A DNA stretch of 64,000 nt from NCBI RefSeq assembly GCF_004310295.1, contig NZ_SISB01000003.1:182573-246572 (forward strand), read 5' to 3'. Below, one piece after another: positions 15,331 to 25,495 of the stretch (the stretch's first letter is position 1; every line of letters begins with the position of its first letter). The DNA comes from Pseudomonas sp. BGI-2 (GTDB lineage Bacteria; Pseudomonadota; Gammaproteobacteria; Pseudomonadales; Pseudomonadaceae). The notes under the pieces were generated by a model. That model saw only the letters and a program-made list of their open reading frames with translations. It did no database searches and had not been told where the DNA came from. The position numbers and the translations under genes were made by a program.

Positions 15331-17469
15331 TTAAGCCGGAATCGCCTTGGCCTTAGGCTCCCGATCCCAAACCCGATGCTGCCCGATCGCCGCAAAAAAC
15401 GGTTTGATCAACGTGGCATCAGTCCCCACGATCAACCCGGCATCCACCTCAAGCTTCAACACATCCAGCAACTGCTTCGCCTCGCCATGCAGCGCAATCG
15501 CCTTCAAGTGCTTGTACGCCTCCAACAGGTAATGCAGCGCCACGCCATCGGTGCTCAACGCCTTGATCGACGCCGCGCCACCGGGCACGAACACTGCGTC
15601 AAAGGCCACCGAAGGTAACCCTTCCATCGACGCATCCACCGGCAGTGTTTTGCCATCGGCGGTGGTCACGGGTGCGGAGATCGGGCCGAGCAACTTGGCG
15701 TGTGCCCCTTCGGCCTTCAACGCCTTCTTCATTGCATCAATCGCAGCACCATCGACACCGTTGGCCGCAAGAATCGCCACTTTTCGGGTTTTGATATCCG
15801 CCGGCAGCAGGTTGGCCTGGCTCAAGGCCGGTGAGCGGTCCGGCGAGGTTTTACGCACTTCGACGGTGCCAGCCTTTGGCGCCGGCAAGCCGAGGTTCTG
15901 TGCCACGCGCTTGGCCAGTTCCAGATCGATATTGGCCAGGATCTCATTCACCTGACGCGCCCGGATGAACTCACGCTCGACCTTGCCCAGCTCAAAGCTG
16001 TAAGCCGAGATGATGTGTTCCTGCTCGTGCTTGCTCATGCTGTGGAAAAACAGGCGCGCCTGGGAGAAATGGTCGCTGAACGACTCGCTGCGCTGGCGAA
16101 TCTTGTTGGCGTCAATGCGCTCAGGGTAGCTCTCGAACCCACCGTCCTGCGCGGCGGGCGGCGTTTCTTTTGGCCAGCCGCCATCGATGGAGTTCGGTTC
16201 GTAGGCCGCGCGCCCCTTGTCGATGGTGGTGCGATGCAACGCATCCCGTTGGCCGTTATGGAACGGCGCCACCGGACGGTTGATCGGAATCTCGTGAAAG
16301 TTCGGCCCGCCGAGTCGGCTGATTTGCGTATCGGTGTAGGAAAACAGTCGACCTTGCAGCAAAGGATCGTTGGAGAAGTCGATTCCCGGCACGATATGGC
16401 CTGGGCAGAACGCAACCTGCTCGGTTTCCGCAAAGAAGTTGTCGGGGTTACGGTTGAGGGTCATTTTGCCCAGCGGGGTGATCGGCACCAGTTCTTCCGG
16501 GATCAGCTTGGTCGGGTCGAGGATATCGAAGTCGAATTTATGTTCGTTTTCTTCCTCGATGACCTGCACGCCCAGTTCCCATTCCGGGTAGTCGCCCATC
16601 TCGATCGACTCCCAGAGATCACGACGGTGATAGTCGGTGTCTTTACCGGTGAGCTTCTGCGCTTCATCCCACACCAGCGAGCAAGTACCGGCGGTAGGGC
16701 GCCAGTGGAATTTGACGAAGCGTGATTTCCCTTCGGCATTGATCAACCGGAACGTATGCACACCAAAGCCTTGCATGCTGCGCAGGCTTTTAGGGATCGC
16801 CCGGTCGGACATGGCCCAGATCACCATGTGCGCTGATTCCGGCACCAGTGAAACGAAGTCCCAGAACGTATCGTGGGCCGAGCCGCCGGTAGGAATCTCG
16901 TTATGCGGCTCGGGCTTCACGGCGTGCACGAAGTCGGGAAACTTGATCGCATCCTGAATGAAAAACACCGGCATGTTGTTGCCCACCAGGTCGAAGTTGC
17001 CTTCGTCGGTGAAGAACTTTACGGCGAAACCGCGTACGTCCCGCACGGTATCGCCCGACCCGCGAGGTCCCTGCACCGTGGAAAAGCGCACGAACACCGG
17101 GGTTTTCTTGCCCGGATCCTGTAGGAATCCGGCCTTGGTCAGGACCGAATGATTTTCATAGGTCTGGAAGTAGCCATGGGCGCCCGTGCCGCGGGCGTGA
17201 ACGATGCGCTCTGGAATGCGTTCATGGTCAAAGTGCGTGATCTTTTCACGCATGATGAAGTCTTCCAGCAGCGACGGTCCGCGGGCGCCGACCTTCAAGG
17301 TGTTCTGGTTGTCCGAAACCTTCACGCCCTGATTGGTGCGCAGGGCCTGTTCGGTGGCATCGGAGCGGAATTTTTCCAGGCTATCGAGCTTGGCATTGGT
17401 GTTGCCGCGGTCCAGGGAATCGGTCCCGGCCATTGCGCTTTTGGGGGCTGCAGGCTTTTTAGTACTCAT
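15331..17469 (-). CDS. katE: Large-subunit monofunctional catalase KatE (HPII)
   Basis: This 712-residue heme catalase converts hydrogen peroxide to water and oxygen. The catalytic His is in [12 protein letters not shown], the distal Asn in [12 protein letters not shown], and the heme-ligand Tyr region is [14 protein letters not shown]. It is far longer than small catalases because it carries an extra flavodoxin-like/class I glutamine-amidotransferase-like C-terminal domain (about residues 560-712; [12 protein letters not shown]). I start it at the ATG at 17469 (MSTKKPAAP), which has a GAGGAG ribosome site ten bases upstream. HPII enzymes are usually stationary-phase (RpoS) controlled, though no promoter is assigned here. 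Confidence 0.95.
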   Translation of the reverse strand: MSTKKPAAPKSAMAGTDSLDRGNTNAKLDSLEKFRSDATEQALRTNQGVKVSDNQNTLKVGARGPSLLEDFIMREKITHFDHERIPERIVHARGTGAHGYFQTYENHSVLTKAGFLQDPGKKTPVFVRFSTVQGPRGSGDTVRDVRGFAVKFFTDEGNFDLVGNNMPVFFIQDAIKFPDFVHAVKPEPHNEIPTGGSAHDTFWDFVSLVPESAHMVIWAMSDRAIPKSLRSMQGFGVHTFRLINAEGKSRFVKFHWRPTAGTCSLVWDEAQKLTGKDTDYHRRDLWESIEMGDYPEWELGVQVIEEENEHKFDFDILDPTKLIPEELVPITPLGKMTLNRNPDNFFAETEQVAFCPGHIVPGIDFSNDPLLQGRLFSYTDTQISRLGGPNFHEIPINRPVAPFHNGQRDALHRTTIDKGRAAYEPNSIDGGWPKETPPAAQDGGFESYPERIDANKIRQRSESFSDHFSQARLFFHSMSKHEQEHIISAYSFELGKVEREFIRARQVNEILANIDLELAKRVAQNLGLPAPKAGTVEVRKTSPDRSPALSQANLLPADIKTRKVAILAANGVDGAAIDAMKKALKAEGAHAKLLGPISAPVTTADGKTLPVDASMEGLPSVAFDAVFVPGGAASIKALSTDGVALHYLLEAYKHLKAIALHGEAKQLLDVLKLEVDAGLIVGTDATLIKPFFAAIGQHRVWDREPKAKAIPA

Positions 17470-17730
17470 CAGTCGTAAACTCCTCGTTGCGATCCCGTAG
17501 CCAGGACTCATATGCATTCCCCAGGCACGGCACCGGGGGGCGTTTTCGAGTTGCCTTATTAGTGACTGATGAGCTTTTTAGCCGTTCCTTTTTTCTAACC
17601 TTTGATCGCGTTATTGCCAAATGGAAGGTTGAATGCGGAATAAATGCTAATAACCTCTATACGGACAGGCTAAAATGCGCGCCCGGCTAACCGCTGACCC
17701 TATTCCAACGCGCCCCACAAGGTTCGCTAC

Positions 17731-18738
17731 GTGATCGAGTTTCAAAACGTCCACAAAACCTACCGCGTCGCCGGTAAGGATATCCCCGCCCTGCACCCGA
17801 CCAGTCTGACGATTGAGAACGGTCAGGTCTTCGGCCTGATCGGTCATTCCGGTGCGGGAAAAAGTACCCTGCTGCGTCTGATCAATCGCCTGGAAGAGTC
17901 CAGTGGCGGCAAGATCTTCGTCGACGGCGAAGAAGTCACGGCGCTCGACGCCAACAGCCTGCGACGCTTCCGCCAGCAGGTCGGGATGATTTTCCAGCAC
18001 TTCAACCTGCTGGCGTCCAAGACCGTGGCCGACAACGTCGCGCTGCCACTGACCCTGGCCGGTGAACTGTCGCGCAGCGAGATCGACCAGCGTGTCGCCG
18101 AGTTGCTGGCGCGGGTCGGTCTGTCCGACCACGCCAGGAAATACCCGGCGCAATTGTCTGGCGGTCAGAAGCAACGTGTCGGCATCGCCCGCGCCCTGGC
18201 AACCAAGCCGAAAATCCTGTTGTGCGACGAAGCCACTAGCGCACTGGACCCGCAGACCACTGCATCGGTCCTGCAATTGCTGGCCGAGATCAATCGCGAA
18301 CTGAAGCTGACCATTGTGTTGATCACCCACGAGATGGACGTGATCCGCCGGGTCTGCGACCAAGTGGCGGTGATGGACGCTGGCGTGATCGTCGAGCAAG
18401 GTTCGGTGGCCGAGGTGTTCCTGCATCCGAAGCACCCGACCACCAAGCGCTTCGTGCAGGAAGACGAGCAGATTGACGAAAGCGAACAGCGCGACGACTT
18501 CGCTCACGTGCCGGGCCGCATCGTGCGTCTGACCTTCCAGGGCGAAGCGACCTACGCACCGTTACTGGGCACCGTCGCTCGGGAAACGGGTGTGGACTAC
18601 AGCATCCTGGCCGGTCGTATCGACCGCATCAAAGACATCCCCTACGGGCAATTGACCCTGGCCGTCACCGGTGGCGACATGGAGGCGGCGTTCGCCCACT
18701 TCACCGCGGCTGACGTCCACATGGAGGTCTTGCGCTGA
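17731..18738 (+). CDS. metN: Methionine ABC transporter ATP-binding protein MetN
   Basis: This 335-residue ABC ATPase has Walker [10 protein letters not shown], signature LSGGQKQR, Walker [13 protein letters not shown] and switch His in LITHEMD. The C-terminal ACT-like NIL domain (from about residue 260) is the methionine-sensing module that inhibits transport when methionine is abundant. The start codon is GTG with AAGG eight bases before it. The TGA overlaps the metI ATG by one base. The leader at 17518-17730 shows no SAM-riboswitch fold that I can recognise. Confidence 0.95.
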   Translation: MIEFQNVHKTYRVAGKDIPALHPTSLTIENGQVFGLIGHSGAGKSTLLRLINRLEESSGGKIFVDGEEVTALDANSLRRFRQQVGMIFQHFNLLASKTVADNVALPLTLAGELSRSEIDQRVAELLARVGLSDHARKYPAQLSGGQKQRVGIARALATKPKILLCDEATSALDPQTTASVLQLLAEINRELKLTIVLITHEMDVIRRVCDQVAVMDAGVIVEQGSVAEVFLHPKHPTTKRFVQEDEQIDESEQRDDFAHVPGRIVRLTFQGEATYAPLLGTVARETGVDYSILAGRIDRIKDIPYGQLTLAVTGGDMEAAFAHFTAADVHMEVLR

Positions 18739-19412
18739 TGGAAGTCCTGACAAGTTTCTTCGTCAATATCGACTGGTTTGAAATCTGGCTGGCCACTGGC
18801 GACACCCTGCTGATGCTCTTCGGTTCGTTGTTGTTCACCGTTTTGCTCGGCCTGCCCCTGGGCGTGCTGTTGTTCCTGTGCAGCCCGCGTCAGTTGCTGG
18901 AAGCCAAAGGCGTCTACGCGATGCTGTCGCTGATGGTGAACATCCTGCGTTCGCTGCCGTTCATCATTCTGCTGATCGTGATGATCCCGTTCACCGTGTT
19001 GATCACCGGCACGTCCCTCGGGGTCGCCGGTGCCATTCCACCGCTGGTGATTGGCGCTACGCCATTCTTCGCGCGACTGGTGGAAACCGCCCTGCGTGAA
19101 GTGGATCGCGGCATCATCGAGGCCACCCAGGCCATGGGCGCCACGACACGGCAGATCATCACCAATGCCTTGCTGCCGGAAGCTCGCCCGGGCATCTTCG
19201 CGGCGATTACGGTGACAGCGATTACACTGGTGTCCTACACGGCGATGGCCGGTGTGGTTGGCGCTGGTGGTCTGGGCGACCTGGCGATCCGTTTTGGTTA
19301 CCAGCGTTTCCAGCCTGATGTGATGGTCGTGACCGTGATGTTGCTGCTGGTGCTGGTGCAAGTGCTGCAAACCGTTGGCGACAAGCTGGTTGTCCACTTC
19401 TCTCGTAAATGA
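18738..19412 (+). CDS. metI: Methionine ABC transporter permease MetI
   Basis: This 224-residue inner-membrane permease has five or so hydrophobic helices. The EAA loop appears as EATQAMGATTRQIITNALLPEA, the site that couples to MetN. The family stretch YTAMAGVVGAGGLGDLAIR is present. It is translationally coupled to metN (TGATG) and followed 62 bp later by metQ. Together they form a D/L-methionine importer. Confidence 0.95.
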   Translation: MEVLTSFFVNIDWFEIWLATGDTLLMLFGSLLFTVLLGLPLGVLLFLCSPRQLLEAKGVYAMLSLMVNILRSLPFIILLIVMIPFTVLITGTSLGVAGAIPPLVIGATPFFARLVETALREVDRGIIEATQAMGATTRQIITNALLPEARPGIFAAITVTAITLVSYTAMAGVVGAGGLGDLAIRFGYQRFQPDVMVVTVMLLLVLVQVLQTVGDKLVVHFSRK

Positions 19413-19474
19413 CAATTGAGCCGGCCATTCGCTGGCAGGCGCCGAAGACAGGCGCCTCACAAGGAGTTAGCTGA

Positions 19475-20245
19475 ATGAAAAAACTACTCGTCGCGTTCGC
19501 TACCGTTGCAGCGTTTTCCGCACACGCGGATACCCTGACCGTCGCGGCCACCCCGGTTCCGCACGCCGAAATCCTCGAATTCGTTAAACCGGCCCTGGCC
19601 AAAGAAGGCGTGGACCTGAAGGTCAAAGTCTTCACCGACTACATCCAGCCGAACGTGCAAGTGGCCGAAAAACGTCTGGACGCCAACTTCTTCCAGCACC
19701 AGCCGTACCTCGATGAATTCAACAAGGCCAAGAGCACTAATCTGGTTGCCGTTGCCGGCGTGCATCTGGAACCACTGGGCGCTTACTCCAGCAAGTACAA
19801 AGCACTGACCGAGCTGCCAGGCGGCGCCAACGTGGTGATCCCGAACGACGCCACCAACGGCGGCCGTGCGCTGTTGCTGCTGGCCAAGGCTGGCTTGATC
19901 AAGTTGAAGGATTCGAACAACATCCTGGCGACCGTGAAGGACATCACCGAGAACTCCAAGGACCTGAAGTTCCGTGAACTGGAAGCCGCGACCATCCCGC
20001 GCGTGCTGACCCAGGTCGACCTGGCGCTGATCAACACCAACTACGCGCTGGAAGCCAAACTCGACCCGTCCAAGGACGCGCTGGTCATCGAAGGCAACGA
20101 CTCGCCTTACGTGAACATCCTCGTTGCCCGTCCGGACGACAAGGATAGCGAAGACATGAAGAAACTGGTTGCTGCGCTGCACAGCCCGGAAGTGAAAGCC
20201 TTCATCCTCGAGAAGTACAAAGGCGCGGTACTGCCGGCGTTCTGA
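19475..20245 (+). CDS. metQ: Methionine-binding protein MetQ (NlpA family)
   Basis: This 256-residue periplasmic binding protein of the NlpA family has the signature DYIQPNVQVAEKRLDANFFQH. The signal peptide (MKKLLVAFATVAAFSAHA) lacks a lipobox cysteine, so unlike E. coli MetQ this protein should be soluble rather than lipid-anchored. Family features ATIPRVLTQVDLALINTNYA are present. It has a strong AAGGAG site and is followed by a clear terminator, so it closes the metNIQ operon. Confidence 0.95.
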   Translation: MKKLLVAFATVAAFSAHADTLTVAATPVPHAEILEFVKPALAKEGVDLKVKVFTDYIQPNVQVAEKRLDANFFQHQPYLDEFNKAKSTNLVAVAGVHLEPLGAYSSKYKALTELPGGANVVIPNDATNGGRALLLLAKAGLIKLKDSNNILATVKDITENSKDLKFRELEAATIPRVLTQVDLALINTNYALEAKLDPSKDALVIEGNDSPYVNILVARPDDKDSEDMKKLVAALHSPEVKAFILEKYKGAVLPAF

Positions 20246-20266
20246 TCTGCCGCTTGAACGAAAAAT

Positions 20267-20295
20267 GGGGCGCATCGAATGCGCCCCCTTTTTTT
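20267..20295 (+). terminator. Rho-independent terminator of metNIQ
   Basis: GGGGCGCAT pairs perfectly with ATGCGCCCC around a three-base loop, followed by C and seven T residues, 22 bases after the metQ stop. Confidence 0.93.
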
Positions 20296-20313
20296 GTGCC
20301 TTGAAACACCGAC

Positions 20314-20385
20314 CCTGTAGGAGCCAGGCTTGCCGGCGAAGGCGTCCATGAAATCGCCTTCGCCGGCAAGCCTGGCTCCTACGGG
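20314..20385. repeat. REP palindrome pair (CCAGGCTTGCCGGCGAAGG subtype) between metQ and SCO gene
   Basis: CCTGTAGGAGCCAGGCTTGC, continuing CGGCGAAGGCG, is inverted 11 bases later. It differs from the main REP family at the centre (GAGCCAGG for GAGCGAGG, GCCGGCG for GCCCGCG). Both arms carry the same changes, so the pair evolved as a unit. Confidence 0.85.
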
Positions 20386-20395
20386 AAAGGGGTGC

Positions 20396-21031
20396 TTATT
20401 TGCGTTTGAGCATCACCGGCAACTGCGCCACCAGTTTCTGGTTGTTCAACGGTGCGCGAATGAACCCACGCTGTGTCCCGTCCGGTCCGATTACCGCCAG
20501 GTTGCCGCTGTGATCGACGGTGTAGTTCGGCTTGCTGGTGTCCGCCGGAATGAACGGAATGCTCACCGCGTTGGCCAGTTTCTGGATGTCTTCAACCGAC
20601 GCCGCCGTCAGTCCCTGGAACTGCGGATCGAAGTAACCCAGGTACTGCTTGAGCTGCTTGGGCGTGTCGCGATTCGGGTCGACGCTGACCAGGATGATCT
20701 GCAACTTGTCCACAGCCTCTGGCGGCAGTTCGCTTTTGATCTGGCGCAGCTGGGCGAGGGTGGTCGGGCAGATGTCCGGGCAGAAGGTGTAGCCGAAGAA
20801 CAGCAGTGACCATTTGTCTTTCAGCGCGTTGACCGCCACAGGCTTGCCGTCCTGATCGGTCATTGTCACGTTCGGCAAGTTGCGGCTTTGCGGCAGCAAA
20901 ATGATCCCGGCGTCGATCAGGGCCGTCGGATCGCCCTGGCCTTTGCCGGACAGCACTTTATTGATGGTCAGGCCCAGAACCAGCGCGATCAGGGCGACGA
21001 GGATAAAGACGGTTTTCTGAGTTCGAGTCAT
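20396..21031 (-). CDS. senC: SCO1/SenC copper chaperone for cytochrome oxidase
   Basis: This 211-residue protein is anchored by one N-terminal helix, with a thioredoxin-like domain facing the periplasm. It has the copper-binding motif CPDIC (CX3C) and the downstream His of [10 protein letters not shown]. It is expected to deliver copper to the CuA site of CoxB. The start is the ATG at 21031 (MTRTQKTVF). It overlaps the end of the heme O synthase gene by four bases (ATGA). It is the last gene of the long oxidase-assembly operon. Confidence 0.93.
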   Translation of the reverse strand: MTRTQKTVFILVALIALVLGLTINKVLSGKGQGDPTALIDAGIILLPQSRNLPNVTMTDQDGKPVAVNALKDKWSLLFFGYTFCPDICPTTLAQLRQIKSELPPEAVDKLQIILVSVDPNRDTPKQLKQYLGYFDPQFQGLTAASVEDIQKLANAVSIPFIPADTSKPNYTVDHSGNLAVIGPDGTQRGFIRAPLNNQKLVAQLPVMLKRK

Positions 21032-21927
21032 AGGTTCAACAGTAAGTAGTGGTCTACGAGCAGCGCGATAAACAGCAGGAACAAGTAGTAGATAGAGTAC
21101 TTGAAGGTGTTGATCGCCGCGTGCGGCCGAGTGCCACGGTACAGCACCACGGCCCATTGCAGAAACCTCGCGCCCAGTCCCAGCGCGCAAATCAGGTAGA
21201 GCATGCCGCTCATGTGGATCACGTAAGGCATCAGGCTCACGGCCAGCAGCGCAAAGGTATACAGCAGGATGTGGACCTTGGTGTAGTGCTCACCATGGGT
21301 GACCGGCAGCATCGGAATGTCGGCCTTGGCATATTCCTCTTTGCGATGGATCGCCAGCGCCCAGAAGTGCGGCGGGGTCCAGGCGAAGATGATCAGCACC
21401 AGCAACAGTGGTTCGGCGCTGACGTGGCCGGTGGCGGCGGTCCAGCCGAGCAGCGGCGGCGCAGCGCCAGCCAGGCCACCGATGACGATGTTTTGCGGCG
21501 TCGCGCGTTTCAGGAAACCGGTGTAGACCACCGCATAGCCGAGCAGCGAGGCCAGGGTCAGCCACGCCGTCAGCGGATTGGTGAAGGCCAGCAGTATGGC
21601 TTGCCCAAGCACCGCCAATACCAGGGCAAATGTCAGTGCCGCCGTCGGCGAGACTCGACCTTCTGCCAAGGGACGTTTGTGAGTTCTGGCCATGACCGCA
21701 TCGATACGCCGGTCCACCACATGGTTCACCGCCGCCGCACCGCCCGCACACAAGGCAATTCCCAGATTGCCGAACACCAGCACCGTCCACGGCACCCCGG
21801 CGCGGGTCGCGAGAAACATCCCCACCAGCGAGGTGATGAGCATCAGCACCACCACTTTCGGCTTGGTCAGCTCCAGGTAGTCACGCCAGATCGCCTGGCT
21901 GTGACGTTCGCCGATCAGAGTCGCCAT
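21028..21927 (-). CDS. cyoE: Protoheme IX farnesyltransferase (heme O synthase)
   Basis: This 299-residue UbiA-superfamily membrane enzyme adds the farnesyl tail to heme B. It has multiple transmembrane helices, with the polyprenyl-diphosphate-binding Asp motif in [18 protein letters not shown], and further family segments [11 protein letters not shown] and [12 protein letters not shown]. It overlaps the heme A synthase gene by 13 bases and the SCO gene by four. The position in the cox operon (the ctaB/PA0113 locus) assigns it to heme A supply for the aa3 oxidase. Confidence 0.95.
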   Translation of the reverse strand: MATLIGERHSQAIWRDYLELTKPKVVVLMLITSLVGMFLATRAGVPWTVLVFGNLGIALCAGGAAAVNHVVDRRIDAVMARTHKRPLAEGRVSPTAALTFALVLAVLGQAILLAFTNPLTAWLTLASLLGYAVVYTGFLKRATPQNIVIGGLAGAAPPLLGWTAATGHVSAEPLLLVLIIFAWTPPHFWALAIHRKEEYAKADIPMLPVTHGEHYTKVHILLYTFALLAVSLMPYVIHMSGMLYLICALGLGARFLQWAVVLYRGTRPHAAINTFKYSIYYLFLLFIALLVDHYLLLNL

Positions 21928-22994
21928 GGCATCTCTCCTTTTATTGTTATGGGCCCGGCTGAATGTTTACGCGGGCTGAACCGCCAGCGTGCAGGGTGTT
22001 GCTGTTTGACCCGAACCAGGCTGGTCCGCGCGTGATAATTGACCAGCACCATTGTCAGTAGCAGCGCTGCGCCGCCGGCGTTATGCGCGACGGCGACTGG
22101 CAGCGGCAGGTGAAAGAGAACGTTGCTGATGCCCAGCGTGATCTGCGTCGCGAGGGCGATCAGCACCAGCCCCGCCAGACGTGTCATGCCGACCACTTTC
22201 AGTTGCCAGGCCAGACCCAGCAGCACGAGCGTCACCAGCAATGCCCCGATACGGTGAGTCAGATGAATGGCCGTGCGGGCATCGCTGTCCAGTTGCCCGC
22301 CGAGGTAATTGGGGCCGATGTGTTGCGTCAGGTGAAAACCGTTGGCGAAATCAGCCGGTGGCAGCCATTCCCCGTGGCAGGTCGGGAAGTCAATGCAGGC
22401 CACCGCCGCGTAGTTGGAACTGACCCAGCCACCGAGGGCGACTTGCAGGATCACCAGCAGCAATCCGGCCGTCGCCCAGTGCTGCAAGCGCCGTGGCACG
22501 GTCAGCGCCGGCAGTACGCCGGACAGGCGCAAGGTCAGCAAAAACAGCAGGCTCAAGGTCGCAAAACCGCCGAGTAAATGGCCGGTCACGACTTGCGGCC
22601 AGAGCTTGAGCGTTACCGTCCACATGCCGAACGCTGCTTGGGCGATCACCACCGCCAGCAGAAACAACGGCAACTTCACCGGTTGGCCCGGATGACGACG
22701 ATGCACCCAGGCGCGACCGGCCAGCACCGAAATCAGCAACCCCAACGTGCCGGCGAAGTAGCGGTGGACCATTTCGTTCCAGCCTTTGTGGGCTTCGACG
22801 GGCGCATCGGGAAAGTGCAATTCGGCATGGGCCAACTGGGCTTCACTTTTCGGCACGCTGATAAAACCGTAGCAACCCGGCCAGTCCGGGCAACCGAGGC
22901 CGGCATGGGTCAGGCGGGTGTAGGCGCCGAGCAACACCACAATCAGTGCCAGCAAGGTGGCAAACAGCGCGAGGCGAAATCCAGGTTTGGCCAT
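21915..22994 (-). CDS. ctaA: Heme A synthase (COX15/CtaA family)
   Basis: This 359-residue membrane enzyme oxidises the C8 methyl of heme O to give heme A. It has the signature [21 protein letters not shown] near the N-terminus, split here over two loops, and conserved heme-ligand histidines in [28 protein letters not shown] and VAHNAGGA. About eight hydrophobic helices are visible. Overlap with cyoE indicates translational coupling. It lies 10 bp from the SCO-like gene upstream. Confidence 0.94.
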   Translation of the reverse strand: MAKPGFRLALFATLLALIVVLLGAYTRLTHAGLGCPDWPGCYGFISVPKSEAQLAHAELHFPDAPVEAHKGWNEMVHRYFAGTLGLLISVLAGRAWVHRRHPGQPVKLPLFLLAVVIAQAAFGMWTVTLKLWPQVVTGHLLGGFATLSLLFLLTLRLSGVLPALTVPRRLQHWATAGLLLVILQVALGGWVSSNYAAVACIDFPTCHGEWLPPADFANGFHLTQHIGPNYLGGQLDSDARTAIHLTHRIGALLVTLVLLGLAWQLKVVGMTRLAGLVLIALATQITLGISNVLFHLPLPVAVAHNAGGAALLLTMVLVNYHARTSLVRVKQQHPARWRFSPRKHSAGPITIKGEMPWRL

Positions 22995-23004
22995 GACGAT
23001 GCCC

Positions 23005-23598
23005 TTATCCGATGTTCGACAGTTTCAGCAGGTGACGCAGGTCGTTGAGCAGGTCCTTACCCTTGACGGTCGGGTCGTAGCGCAGCACCAGATTGCCGTG
23101 GGGGTCGATGATCCACAGTTGCGGCGCGGTCTTGTCCCCCGATGTTTTGGTGAAGGTGGTCAGGTCCATGGGATAGCGCTGCAATTGCGGGTATTCGCGG
23201 GTCAGCTTGGCGTCGTAATCGGCCGTCAGCGGTTGGGCCGCGGCCAGGGCGTGACTGGCACGCCCGGCATCGCGGCCGAGACCGATCTGGATCTGCCGCG
23301 CCAGATAAACCAGCTGCTGGCAGTCCACCGAACATTCCTTGGGCGCCGTGACCAGCAATTGCCAACGCTCCTCTTGCGCCTGCACGCCAAGGTCCGCACG
23401 GGTCTGGCCGTTGCCGATCAGTTCTCCGTGATAACTGCGGCCCTCCGGCACCCAGAACTGCAATTTGTACATGCCGGTGGCGAGGATCATCGGACCGATC
23501 ACCCCAAGCAGGATCAGCATTAACTGCAAGCGGCCTTTGCGCCGACTTGCCGGCGTTTTCGCCTCAGACATGCTGGGTGGATTCATGGCCGCTCCCAT
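23005..23598 (-). CDS. Membrane-anchored SCO-like protein of the oxidase operon (PA0111-like)
   Basis: This 197-residue protein has one transmembrane helix (about residues 22-45) and a thioredoxin-like periplasmic part. It is usually annotated as hypothetical, but it contains CSVDC, a CX3C pair in the same place as CPDIC of SCO1. Near the end it has IIDPHGNLVLRY, which resembles the His loop DHSGNLAV of SCO1. It may therefore be a second copper or thiol chaperone for CuA or CuB. The ATG at 23598 has an AAAGGAG site seven bases upstream. Later ATGs (23586, 23571) are weaker. It overlaps the SURF1 gene. Confidence 0.75.
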   Translation of the reverse strand: MGAAMNPPSMSEAKTPASRRKGRLQLMLILLGVIGPMILATGMYKLQFWVPEGRSYHGELIGNGQTRADLGVQAQEERWQLLVTAPKECSVDCQQLVYLARQIQIGLGRDAGRASHALAAAQPLTADYDAKLTREYPQLQRYPMDLTTFTKTSGDKTAPQLWIIDPHGNLVLRYDPTVKGKDLLNDLRHLLKLSNIG

Positions 23599-24304
23599 GG
23601 TGTTTCTCCTTTGCGTTGTGCCAGCCGAGATAGAGATAAAGGCCGAACAGGGCGATCGACATGGCGAACCACTGCACGGCATAAGCGATGTGTTTTTCCG
23701 GCCCCATGGCCACCACCGGCCAATCGGCCTGGTAGGACGCGGGGCCGGTTTCTGCGCGTAATTCGTAGGCGAAACCTTCGCGATCGAGGGACTTCCATAG
23801 CTTGGCCGGTTCGACGGCAGTGATCAGTTGTGGCCAGCTGGTGGAGCTGGGGTCGGCGTGCAATTGGAAGGTGGCGCCGGGGGAGACGTAGACCCAGGCA
23901 TCGAGACTCAACGCCTCTTTGGGTGTAGTGAATTGCGGCGGGTTGCGCCGATCCGGCCACGGCAGCCAGCCGCGATTGACCAGCAGCCAGAGCCCGGTCG
24001 CCTGATCCTGAAACGGTTGCAGCAGCTCGACGCCGACTTTGCCGTCACGCTGACGGTTATCCAGCAACAGGCTGTGCGCGGCATCGAACTGGCCGTGCAG
24101 TCGGACCCGGCGAAAGGCCGGATCCTCGGTGTGTGGCAGCTCGGTGCTGGCCATCGGTTCAGCCGCCCGGCGCTCGGTGTAGCTTTGCAACAGCGCACTT
24201 TTCTCCGCGCCCCGGCTCAATTGCCAGAACCCGAGTGACACCAGCATGGGCAGCAACAACGCGACCACCAGGGTCGGCACGATGCCCGGCCGAAAGCGCT
24301 TCAT
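23564..24304 (-). CDS. SURF1 family cytochrome oxidase assembly protein
   Basis: This 246-residue SURF1-like protein has an N-terminal helix (TLVVALLLPMLVSLGFWQLSR), a periplasmic domain with VRLHGQFD, LLVNRGWLPW and a C-terminal helix (YAVQWFAMSIALFGLYLYLG). SURF1 proteins help insert heme A into subunit I. The topology and the FWQLSR and NRGW motifs fit. It is divergent from the DUF2909 gene, which implies a break or internal promoter in the oxidase cluster, and overlaps the downstream SCO-like gene by at least eight bases. Confidence 0.9.
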   Translation of the reverse strand: MKRFRPGIVPTLVVALLLPMLVSLGFWQLSRGAEKSALLQSYTERRAAEPMASTELPHTEDPAFRRVRLHGQFDAAHSLLLDNRQRDGKVGVELLQPFQDQATGLWLLVNRGWLPWPDRRNPPQFTTPKEALSLDAWVYVSPGATFQLHADPSSTSWPQLITAVEPAKLWKSLDREGFAYELRAETGPASYQADWPVVAMGPEKHIAYAVQWFAMSIALFGLYLYLGWHNAKEKHHGSGHESTQHV

Positions 24305-24374
24305 GGCGTCGCCAGAAAGTCAGTAATCGCGATAGCTATACTCAAGTGCATCGCCTTTCCCCCGGAGTCTCACC

Positions 24375-24578
24375 ATGCTCAAAGCAGCCATCGTCCTGAT
24401 GCTGATTGCCACGGTTGTCAGCCTGTTCAGCGGCCTGTTTTTTCTGGTCAAGGACGACAGCAGCTCGAACCGCCTCGTCATTGCCTTGAGTGTTCGTGTT
24501 GCGTTGGCCGCCATCACCGTCGGGTTGATCGCCTGGGGTTTTTTCAGCGGCCAGCTGGTTTCTACTGCGCCTTGGTAA
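24375..24578 (+). CDS. Small two-helix membrane protein (DUF2909)
   Basis: This is a 67-residue protein that is almost all membrane. There are two hydrophobic helices (about 3-26 and 36-58) joined by a short polar turn with KDDSSSN. A GGAG site lies seven bases before the ATG. It matches DUF2909/PA0109, a small protein found inside Pseudomonas aa3 oxidase clusters, and may be an oxidase accessory subunit. It is transcribed against the flanking genes and its stop is four bases from the end of coxC. Confidence 0.85.
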   Translation: MLKAAIVLMLIATVVSLFSGLFFLVKDDSSSNRLVIALSVRVALAAITVGLIAWGFFSGQLVSTAPW

Positions 24579-24582
24579 AGCC

Positions 24583-25470
24583 TCAGAGTACGTAGACGAA
24601 AACGAACAACCCGATCCACACCACGTCCACGAAGTGCCAATACCAACTCGCCGCTTCAAACCCGAACTGGTGCTCGTTATCGAAGTGCCCGCGCATGATC
24701 CGCATCAGCATCACAAACAGAATGATGGTGCCGATGGTGACGTGGGCGCCGTGGAATCCGGTGAGCATAAAAAACGTTGCGCCGTAAATGCCGGAACCCA
24801 GGGTCAGGCCCAGTTCTTGATAGGCGTGGATGTATTCTTCGGCCTGGAAACCAAGAAATGCGCAACCGAGCAATACGGTCAGCGCCAGCCAGATTTTCAG
24901 CGCGCCGCGATGGCCCTTTTTCAAAGCGTGGTGAGCGATGGTCACGGTGACGCTGGAACTGACCAGCAGCACGGTATTGAGCAGCGGCAGGCCCCACGGG
25001 CTGATAACGTCCTTGGGCGCCGGAAAGAGTTTCGGGTCCGGGTTATTCAGCAGCGGCCAGGCGAACTGGAAGTTCGGCCAGAGCATGTGCGCCAGGCCTT
25101 TCGCGCCTTCACCGCCGAGCGCCGGACCGGACACGTGCCGCACATAAAACAGGGCGCCGAAGAACGCGATAAAAAACATCACCTCCGAGAAGATGAACCA
25201 GCTCATGCCCCAGCGAAACGAGCGATCCATCTGCGCGCTGTACAACCCTTGGCGACTTTCCTTGATCACCGTTCCGAACCAGCCGAACAGCATGTACGCC
25301 AGCAGCAGGCTGCCGACGAAAAAGATCAGCGGGCCGTGGGATTCCGGCCGCGCAGCCTTCAGGTCGTTGAACCAGGTGGCCAGGCCCAACACCGTGACGA
25401 ACATACCGACGGTGGCGATGATCGGCCATTTGCTTTGGGCCGGTACGTAATAGTGTTCATGAGTTGCCAT
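24583..25470 (-). CDS. coxC: Cytochrome c oxidase subunit III
   Basis: This 295-residue membrane subunit has seven predicted helices and family motifs FFIAFFGALFYVRH, TVLLVSSSVTVTIAHHA, FMLTGFHGAHVTIG (the conserved HG-H region) and the final WYWHFVDVVWIGLF. Subunit III stabilises the proton-pumping oxidase and assists oxygen delivery. The gene follows ctaG by 25 bp and has GGAGAA before its ATG. It is the PA0108 position. Confidence 0.96.
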   Translation of the reverse strand: MATHEHYYVPAQSKWPIIATVGMFVTVLGLATWFNDLKAARPESHGPLIFFVGSLLLAYMLFGWFGTVIKESRQGLYSAQMDRSFRWGMSWFIFSEVMFFIAFFGALFYVRHVSGPALGGEGAKGLAHMLWPNFQFAWPLLNNPDPKLFPAPKDVISPWGLPLLNTVLLVSSSVTVTIAHHALKKGHRGALKIWLALTVLLGCAFLGFQAEEYIHAYQELGLTLGSGIYGATFFMLTGFHGAHVTIGTIILFVMLMRIMRGHFDNEHQFGFEAASWYWHFVDVVWIGLFVFVYVL

Positions 25471-25495
25471 TTATTGTTCTCCTTATCGGGCACGC

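Noticed and set aside
17518..17730. SAM or other riboswitch in the metN leader
   Set aside because: I found no SAM-I/SAM-II core and pseudomonads generally do not use one here.
20246..20395. Genome rearrangement breakpoint between the metNIQ block and the cox block
   Set aside because: Relative to P. aeruginosa the two blocks are apart, but I recall this adjacency in P. putida, so it is lineage-typical rather than a new event.
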